In this document: in pieces, positions 56,942 through 64,000 of the stretch
How positions within the stretch are numbered: position 1 is the stretch's first letter
Layout of the letters: every line of letters begins with the position of its first letter
The notes under the pieces: generated by a model
Seen by the model: the letters and a program-made list of their open reading frames with translations, nothing else
Told to the model about the DNA's origin: nothing
Database searches by the model: none
Program-made: the position numbers and the translations under genes
Origin: Arachis hypogaea
Taxonomy: Eukaryota > Streptophyta > Magnoliopsida > Fabales > Fabaceae
Length of the DNA: 64,000 nt
Assembly: GCF_003086295.3 (NCBI RefSeq)
Contig: NC_092053.1
Span: 118,502,445-118,566,444, forward strand
Direction: 5' to 3'

Positions 56942-59900
56942 TTGTTCGCGTTCTTTTTCTCAGGAAATGCATTTCATGTCTCTCAACAACTCTCGCATAG
57001 ACCGAGAAAGGCTATGGTCTATATGGAAGAAGGTGGATGTCGTGGAACGATTTCACCCTATGATTTTCACCTCTGTGCTCTATAAGTTCCCTGCTGTAGC
57101 GTTCACTCGGTTCTGATCATGGCGGCAATGAAGAACTTCTCTTCCAATCTGGTGATGACAGAGGTGAAGATCTTCTATCAGATTAGGCAGTAGGATTTAC
57201 ATTAATTTGATAATTGTTCAGGGTTACTGATCACCGAAGACAAGAAGTTTGGTCCATACCTTCTAATGACACGATATTGTTGCCTATTTCATAGGTACTC
57301 TATTTAAATTTATAGTTGCTTCTGAAATTCCTAAATCTACCTACTTCTGTACCGTGTCTGTGTATATTAACTAAGATTTGTTTTTTGATGTGAAAGTGAA
57401 TGATGGATTAGGATAAATACTTCTTAGGGTTACTGTTGACAATGATGATTCTATTAGCTATTGCTGTGTTTGATTCGAAATTCTTTTGGAGCAGGTGTCT
57501 TAGGGTTTTCACTTCAGTTAGTTTAAATGTTTTTGGAATTTGTTATTTCTGAGTTTCATATTGCAAATTTGATCCCAGGAAATGTGGGAAATCGTATTTC
57601 ATAGTTTTATGAATTCAAAGGATTTTTTTGTAGTTATTGATTTGAAGTTTTTCTTAGTTGTTTAGTATGTATAGTCTTATCTGTGTAAACTAATGCATGT
57701 ATACTGCTTGATAGAATGTCTATGTGAATAATTTGAAAGTTAAATTTAATGCTATAGATCTTTACAAAATATATTTATAAATCAGAAATAGAAATCAATC
57801 TCAAGTTTTGGTAAAAGAATCGAACTATAATTTTAAATTTTAACATTCAGATTACATGATTAAGAAAAGGTGGAGCTATAATGTTAATAGTGATGGAGCT
57901 ATGATAAGTTATATGTTCCTATTATATAATTGTACACTGCATGAATTGTGCTTAGACAAAATGTGTTATTTCTTTGAATTGCACTTGAATTGTACTTGGT
58001 AGTCTTGGCTTCAAATTTTGTTTTGCTTGTGTTTTTTTTATTTTAGATTGTATTATTGCCTTTGATATTCTTGATTTTCAGCTACATGCCTTTGTAAGTT
58101 TACAAAAAATATTTTTGAGCTATATGCCTTTTATATGCACTTAGTTGTTATCTATTTGGCACACCATTTGTGACTTACATCATATGCTTGAGGAAGACAA
58201 TAACTTTTTCTGATGAGGCATTATATATGATGAGGTATGTTTGTATAGAACCAAGTGCTGAATATTTAGAAGTTATATCCTTTTATCTTTTTATGACTAT
58301 GAGACGCTTCTTGCATAAGTTACTCTCATTTGGTTCTTCTCTTTATGAAAAAATAGTAATATTTTGAAAGATTTTATTTTCTAATTTGCATAACAATTAA
58401 AGAAGTGTACTAGAGGATTTGCTTATTGTTTATTAACAAAAATTTAGTTGCTTCAATTCGTCACTTGAATTGGATGTTGTCTATTTATTGAAGTGACATG
58501 CTTTCAAATTTCAATTTTCTATATTTTGTCATTAAAAGGTTTCAAAGTTCTTTTTGTTCTTTGTTATAAGTTTGGGTGTATTCTTTGGATCTTTGATCTT
58601 GAGTTTGAAAATGCTAAGTTTTTTAAAATAAGTTAACAAGTGTAGTTTTAATTTAATCAATTTGTGTGCACTTTCTTAAAAGTAGTTGAATATAACAAGT
58701 CTTATAAAAATCCCAATTGCTAACTAAGGTTTATGTTCTGGACTATGTTGTTTATAACTTTATATTTTATTTATTGTCACATAATATATGAAGTTGAACA
58801 ATATCTTATCACAACTGATTTATAGAGGACTGACATTCATTTTGTTCTTTGTCCTTTGTTCTCTATTTTCATTTTGTTCTTTTTTATTTTTTTTTAGAAT
58901 ATGACAATGTTTGAAATGTTGATATAAACTATTTTATGCTTTTTTCTCTACAAGAACATTGATCCAAGACAAAGGGACAAATTTACTAAAGAATGCTTCC
59001 CTTAGAGTTTCTGATATATATATATGGTCTAATCTCACATTTAAGCTATGTTGAAATTTTTTAGAGAGATTCTTGAATATGAAGTAGAACAGGAAATATG
59101 TATTTTGGAAGGGAATATCACCACCTACCAGACTATGACAGCAGTAAGCAGCATAGCACTACATTAATAATGCATGTATATATGCATGTATTGACTTACA
59201 ATGTGTTTGGATTGTTAAAATAAATTTGTAATTTTAAATTGTGTTATATTCAGCTTGTGACTTATGGTTGAATGCATATGGTGACAAAAAAAATAGATAG
59301 AATCATCTTATTTAGATTTAATTTTAAGCTTGAGTGGTGCATGAGAAGAAGAAATTAATATGTTTGAGACACTGACCATTTTTAATTAGTTGGATGGTGG
59401 GGGACCATAAATTAAAATAATACATACACATATATATGCATATAAATACTTCTATATTACTATTACTCATTCTCATTATTACATTTATGTCAAATGTATG
59501 TAGAAATTCATGAACATTTTTTGTCCATACATATAAAGCCATTGATTTCTAATTAGAATGTATTGAACCTGAAAGTTACGAGGCCATGGCCTTCACTTAC
59601 TTAACTTCTCATTCTCTTTTAATTTTGTATTTAGTATTTTATCTTTCTTTAGTTAGTTTCCTTCCTCACATGCAATAAGTTAAAGTTGTCAATTTCACAT
59701 TAATACCCAAATTCATTCTTTGTCATTCTATTCTGGGTTTTGGTGTATTCTTTGGACTTTTTATTTTGGGGTTAAAAATTCTAAAAGTTCTTCAAAATAG
59801 GTGAAAAAGTGTGGTTCTCTTTTAAAGAGAAAAAATTGGACAAAATTTGTGATAAAGTGAGATTCTCTTTTAGTATAAAGTAATTTTACACGTCTATTCA

Positions 59901-61060
59901 GTTATGTAATGTTAAATCAATAAAAATAATTATCTTTTCATATTGACTCATTGATTGTGTTAATGCGCAAATAAAAGAACGAATTTTATTATATGGCTGT
60001 GTAATAAAAACTCAGAAAAATTCTCAAAAATCTAATAATCATTTGACAATACATTAATATTTATGAATGAATTTTACTTAAGTATTATAAAAAATTTTTA
60101 ATTATTCTTCGATACTTATTTGGTTAAAATAATTAATTTTTTATCTTAAATTCTTTTATTAAATATATAATACTTCAATTTGTGTATTAATTAGATTAAT
60201 GTAACATTGATCAGAATTGGTTGAAGTTCACCTTTTTTTTCACTCCGATAAATATTTTTTTTTGTAGTATTTAATATAATTTAATTTGTTTTTCGAATAA
60301 ATTTCAAATTTATTTGAAAAAAAAGTAATTTAACCAATTTAATATGAACAATATAAATTAAACATTTTTGTTTGGATAAATTTTTGTTCTTTTAGAGAAT
60401 TTCAAAAAATTAAAACAGAGTAAGTGGAACATAAATAGAATTAGTATATAGTATAATAATATTTTTGTAGAGTTAAGCATTTTATAATAAATTTATGATT
60501 TTGTTGGTAAAATAGTTCTTTTAAATAATAATTAGCTACCAAGATTATAATTGAAAATTTGAGTTGTAACTACAAATAAAAAAAAAAATTGTTAACTAAT
60601 TATTGTTTGAAAATTATTAGTTTCAACTTTATTTAATTTATGAAAGATTTAATTTTTAACGTATATATTAAAAATTTTGTTAGAAGAACGAAAGAATTAA
60701 TTTATCTAAGAATGAGAATTATATAAATTTTATAATAAAAACTTATTACATATTAAAGTAGTCTACCTAAAATTACTCATTTCAATATTTATTTAACCAA
60801 GAAATTTAAGACATGGACAATTTTTTTTGGGAGAAAAAGAAAGATGTGTGATATTTAATTGTAAATTCTACAGTGGACGCAGCTGGTCACACTGACCACT
60901 TCCGATGTTTTTCCACATGAATCTTACAAATATATAAATACCATATCCATCGTAAAATTAACAAATAATATAAATATAAAAGAAAAAAAAAAGAAAAACT
61001 TCTTTGTCTTATGTAATGTGGTATTTTCTTTGTTTTATGTTTTGTGAATTGTAGATTAAG
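56942..61060. other. Intron-like and intergenic DNA, no recognised gene
   Basis: A short GC-moderate piece (about 56950-57190) has exon-like character (AMVYMEEGGCRGTISPYDF in one frame) but no known family. The rest is T-rich and then AT-rich, with only chance ORFs. Confidence 0.4.
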
Positions 61061-61085
61061 GAGATAAATCTTAAGCAATAGAAAT

Positions 61086-61118
61086 TTTTGCTGGTGCGTT
61101 GTACGGGTCTTCTGCTAG
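61086..61118 (+). mobile_element. Helitron-like 3' terminus
   Basis: CTGGTGCGTTGTACGGG (61091-61107) can form a short imperfect hairpin. Eleven bases later the sequence is CTAG (61115-61118) followed by T. This is the hairpin-plus-CTRR end of plant Helitrons, inserted before T. It has the same strand as the PIF1 helicase remnant at 53521-54604, so both could belong to one Helitron, but its 5' TC end was not found. Confidence 0.45.
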
Positions 61119-61429
61119 TTATATACATAACATCTAAAAATTAAATTTATGTTTATTAGATATTATATTTATACACATATCATTTTTTAGTTATTGCAAA
61201 AGTAACTATCAAGTTAACACAGATATTTTTAAATTTTATCATAATTGAATTTTAAAAAAATATCAAATTCTTAAATTAATTTATTCAATTGATAAATTTA
61301 CTCATGTTGAGTTTGAAAAAATTAAAATTATTGTGATGATCAAACATTGTTAAAAATATCATTTACAAAATTCTTAATTTAATTTTTAGTTATTATCAAC
61401 TTAATTACCAATTGGTGGTTTAACAATTT
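61119..61429. other. AT-rich spacer
   Basis: No gene or repeat recognised between the Helitron-like end and the copia LTR. Confidence 0.5.
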
Positions 61430-63174
61430 TGTTGAAATGTGCAGATTTTGATATTGGGTCACAAGAAAATCTAAGCCCAATATAAGGATGAGGTTCAGCC
61501 TTAGCAAAAATAAATTCTAAGAAAAGTGGCTGAATTATCTTTGTTGCATAAGCAAATGCTTATTGGGCCAAGGAATTAATGGGAAGCCCAAAACAAATTC
61601 CTTTTTGATCCAACAAAGTGTTGGTTCGAAATTAAAAGAAAAGAGAAAGAAAATAGTGCATGCTTCCCGCGGTTATCTACTCCCACTTTAGAATAGAATT
61701 CAAAGATAATTAAATAGATTTAAGTGCATTGGTAACATGAAAGAGAAAGTTGAAATTGATTTGATTGCTTTTAATGAGTTACACGTTACTAAGCATGAGG
61801 AGTGGGAAATTAATTTCTTGTAATTTCATTCCTCAATTATATTGAAAGATTTTCACTCTTCTCTCTCTTCTCTCTCTAGTTTCGGTCACTTCACTGACAG
61901 GGAAGAAGCTTGAAGATGCAAGCTATCAGAGGTAGAAGCTAAGAACTTCTGAACAAGTAAGAGGCCAAGGTGATGATGGCCCTTGCAAAAAGAAGATCTA
62001 CAGTATGGTGTAGCTGAGATCCTTACCACAAAAGGTAAGATGTGGTGAGGAAGTCTCAAGTTTTCTATACCTAGAAATGGAAGCAATCCATTTCGGTCAG
62101 AGAAGAAGATCCCTGGGGTATGGCTCGTCTCTACTTTTTGTTCATCCATCACAAAAGGTAGCTACTGTAGCTACGTGGAGGAGAAAGCAGAAGTGGAGCA
62201 GAAGAAGCTGTCAAGGATCAAGTATTCATTAAGGATCAAAAATCCTTCTTGGGACCCAAGTCAAGATGGAAGGCTCAGATTGATGAAGCTTGAAGAAAAG
62301 GGATAAGAGAGAGGTAATTGCATGTTGGTTTTAGCTTTTGGTTCCCTCTCTCTTCTCTCTGTCCGAACCAATTTTGGTGTTGAAGAAGAAGAAGTTGGCT
62401 CGGTTGAACTGTTTCAACCTTAGAGGCTTCCTCTTCTATAATAAGGGAGAACAGCCAAGGCTTGAGACAAGGAGAGAAAGCACAGAGTTCTCATAGCTAC
62501 CCAAGCTAACAGAAGTTCTTCTTCTTCAATGTGTTTCATTTTGTATTTTCTTTAGTTTTGTCTGTTTGAGTCTCATGGTGAAAAAGACAAATAGAGTGAG
62601 GTTTGTAAGAAAAAGCCAGTGAGAGAAAAAAGGCAGAGCATATAAAATTAAAGAAAAAGCCATAGATGTCTTAAAGTTCCTTTGTACATCTATGTGTGTG
62701 TGTATCATGATTCTGTGGGAATTCCTTTGCAAGTTGGGTTAGCACTTAGCAGTTGAAAGCTTGGTAGATGACCAAGTCAAGTTCAGGATTGGGGATAGAT
62801 TCTAGACTTGTCCTGGATAGGAAGGGTAGTTCCTAGGGAGAATTGGTGTCTATAATCTGTTTGATTATAGTGAAATTATATCATTGATTGTGATGGATTC
62901 TGGACGTAGGCTGCATTGCACTTAGCAGCTGAACCAGGATACTTCTTGGTGTGATTCTCTCTTTCTCTTCTACTCCATTTCAGTTTCTATTGCTAAGGAG
63001 ACAAAATTGAAAAATATCTCCTGACTGGGTACGAGACAAAAAGAAAATGTCTCGTGTTTGGTTATGAGACAAAACGCAGAAAAATCTCCTGAAGCTAGTT
63101 TGAAAGACAGCAAGTATTACTCAGCAAAAAAGGGGCTAAGATTCAACTCCCCTTCTCTTAGCCACTGATTACCA
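61430..63174 (+). repeat. Probable 5' LTR of a Ty1/copia element
   Basis: The right end is placed at ACCA (63171-63174), five bases before an initiator-Met primer site. The left end at TGTTGAAATG (61430) is a guess, since the partner LTR lies outside the window. A TATA-like TATAATAAGG lies at about 62436. Short ORFs inside are not supported. Confidence 0.5.
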
Positions 63175-63179
63175 TTAAT

Positions 63180-63191
63180 TGGTATCAAAGC
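63180..63191 (+). promoter_or_regulatory. Primer-binding site, initiator-Met tRNA type
   Basis: TGGTATCAAAGC is one mismatch from TGGTATCAGAGC, the usual plant Ty1/copia primer site. It lies 46 bp before the gag ATG. Confidence 0.85.
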
Positions 63192-63237
63192 TTGGTCTTA
63201 AAGAGATCAAGCTTTGTAGCTTGGAGAAAAGATCCTG
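63192..63237 (+). other. Short gag leader
   Basis: A 46-bp untranslated stretch between primer site and gag ATG; no motif noted. Confidence 0.5.
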
Positions 63238-64000
63238 ATGGCAGAAAACAGTGGCTCAAACCTGGTGGCCTACACTCTGACAGAAGGACAGTCAAGCAAC
63301 AGACCTTCTCTCTTTAATGGAAAGAACTACACTTATTGGAAGGAAAGAATAAAGATTTTTGTCCAATCGGTAGATTACAAACTCTGGAAAATAATCCTAG
63401 AAGGTCCTCAATTCCCAACCACCACAGGAGCTGATGGTGTGGTCTCTCTCAAGGGTGAAGCCAGCTGGACTGAAGAAGACAGAAAAAAGGTGGAGCTCAA
63501 CGCCAAAGCTATCAACTTGCTTAACTATGCAATCAGTTTCGAGGAATACCGACGAGTATCAAGATGCACAACAGCAAAGAAAATCTGGGACAAACTACAA
63601 ATCACTCATGAAGGCATAACCCTAGTAAAGAAGATCAAAATTGACATGCTAACAGGGAGTATGAAATATTCTCAATGAAGGAAGGAGAATCAATTGATGA
63701 GTTGTTCGAAAGATTCAACGTCATCATCACTGGCTTGGATGCTATGGGAATCACATATTCTGAATCTGTGCTTATGAGGCGAATTTTGAGGTGTCTCACA
63801 AAAGAGTGGGAAACAAACGCAATAGTTATAGTTGAGAGTAGTGGTCTTGATTCTATGACCTATGATGATTTGAGAGAAAATTTACTTGCTTTTAAAAACA
63901 CATGTTTGAAAAAAGATTCAAAAAGGAAAGGAATAGCTCTCAAATCTGCTACTAAACCTCTGGATGATGAATCCAGTGATAACTCATCTGAAAATAATTT
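63238..64000 (+). pseudogene. Ty1/copia gag, one frameshift, continues past the window
   Basis: Copia-type Gag forms the element's particle. The N-terminus has PSLFNGKNYTYWKERIKIFV, the usual start of the plant copia gag (UBN2/DUF4219 type), then WDKLQITHEGI, the characteristic 'W..L...HEG' segment. The frame ends at TGA 63676-63678, but homology continues in another frame from about 63655 (YEIFSMKEGESIDELFERF, then RRILRCLTKEWETNAIVI) to the window end. One missing base near 63655 therefore explains the break. A Ser/Asp-rich stretch at the window end precedes the expected zinc knuckle. It resembles Sirevirus-like (SIRE) gags, but this needs the downstream part. Confidence 0.8.

Noticed and set aside
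61886..62152. 88-codon minus-strand frame inside the copia LTR
   Set aside because: LTR sequence; composition and position argue against a gene.

Overview
The window is plant nuclear DNA: AT-rich, intron-containing gene remnants buried in layers of transposable elements, with no tRNA, rRNA, bacterial operon or CRISPR signal. The LTR families, with arrays of GGCGTTNAACGCC and CACGCGTACGCGTG-type palindromes and tRNA-Asp primer sites, look like those of the peanut genus Arachis. That assignment is from memory; 'legume' is safer than the genus. No gene in the window is clearly intact; almost every coding stretch is a decayed element or a gene fragment.

Layout. 1-17099: a decayed Ty3/gypsy chromovirus (gag, protease, RT, RNase H, integrase, chromodomain-like tail, 3' LTR). 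Its integrase is split by a solo LTR (3227-4868, TSD TACCT), and its tail is split by a complete minus-strand non-autonomous LTR element (5469-13179, TSD ACCAC). 17166-29350: a RING-H2 E3 ligase gene with recognisable exons, cut inside the RING codons by a 10.66 kb LTR element (18497-29154, TSD CTTGC). That element encodes a gag-protease and a second ORF but no RT or integrase. 29750-31067: two foldback repeats. 31268-36386: a CACTA transposon (TSD AGC) carrying fragments of several genes (Abl-interactor-like, ankyrin-like, and one that may be RPC3-like). 36665-38061: three minus-strand exons of a UbiA-type aromatic prenyltransferase. 38334-40310: a truncated Ty1/copia element. 40997-41993: a 1 kb foldback. 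42-53 kb: AT-rich DNA with exon-like scraps, microsatellites and a segmental duplication. 53521-61118: remains of a Helitron-type PIF1 helicase and a Helitron-like 3' end, with a hAT-like element (55385-56941) between them. 61430-64000: the start of another Ty1/copia element (LTR, initiator-Met primer site, gag).

The main new observation is a bipartite module in the two non-autonomous gypsy-type families. It is a hairpin with a 7-bp stem and 4-nt purine loop, then exactly 5 nt, then TAAGTKTGG. It occurs four times with four different stem sequences that all still pair. In each family one copy touches the 3' LTR, at the polypurine-tract position, and a second lies inside the element after the gag ORF and a CpG-rich palindrome array. 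The two families share this order: LTR, tRNA-Asp primer site, gag, palindrome array, module, downstream region, module, LTR. Nesting and target-site duplications also give a relative order of insertion events.
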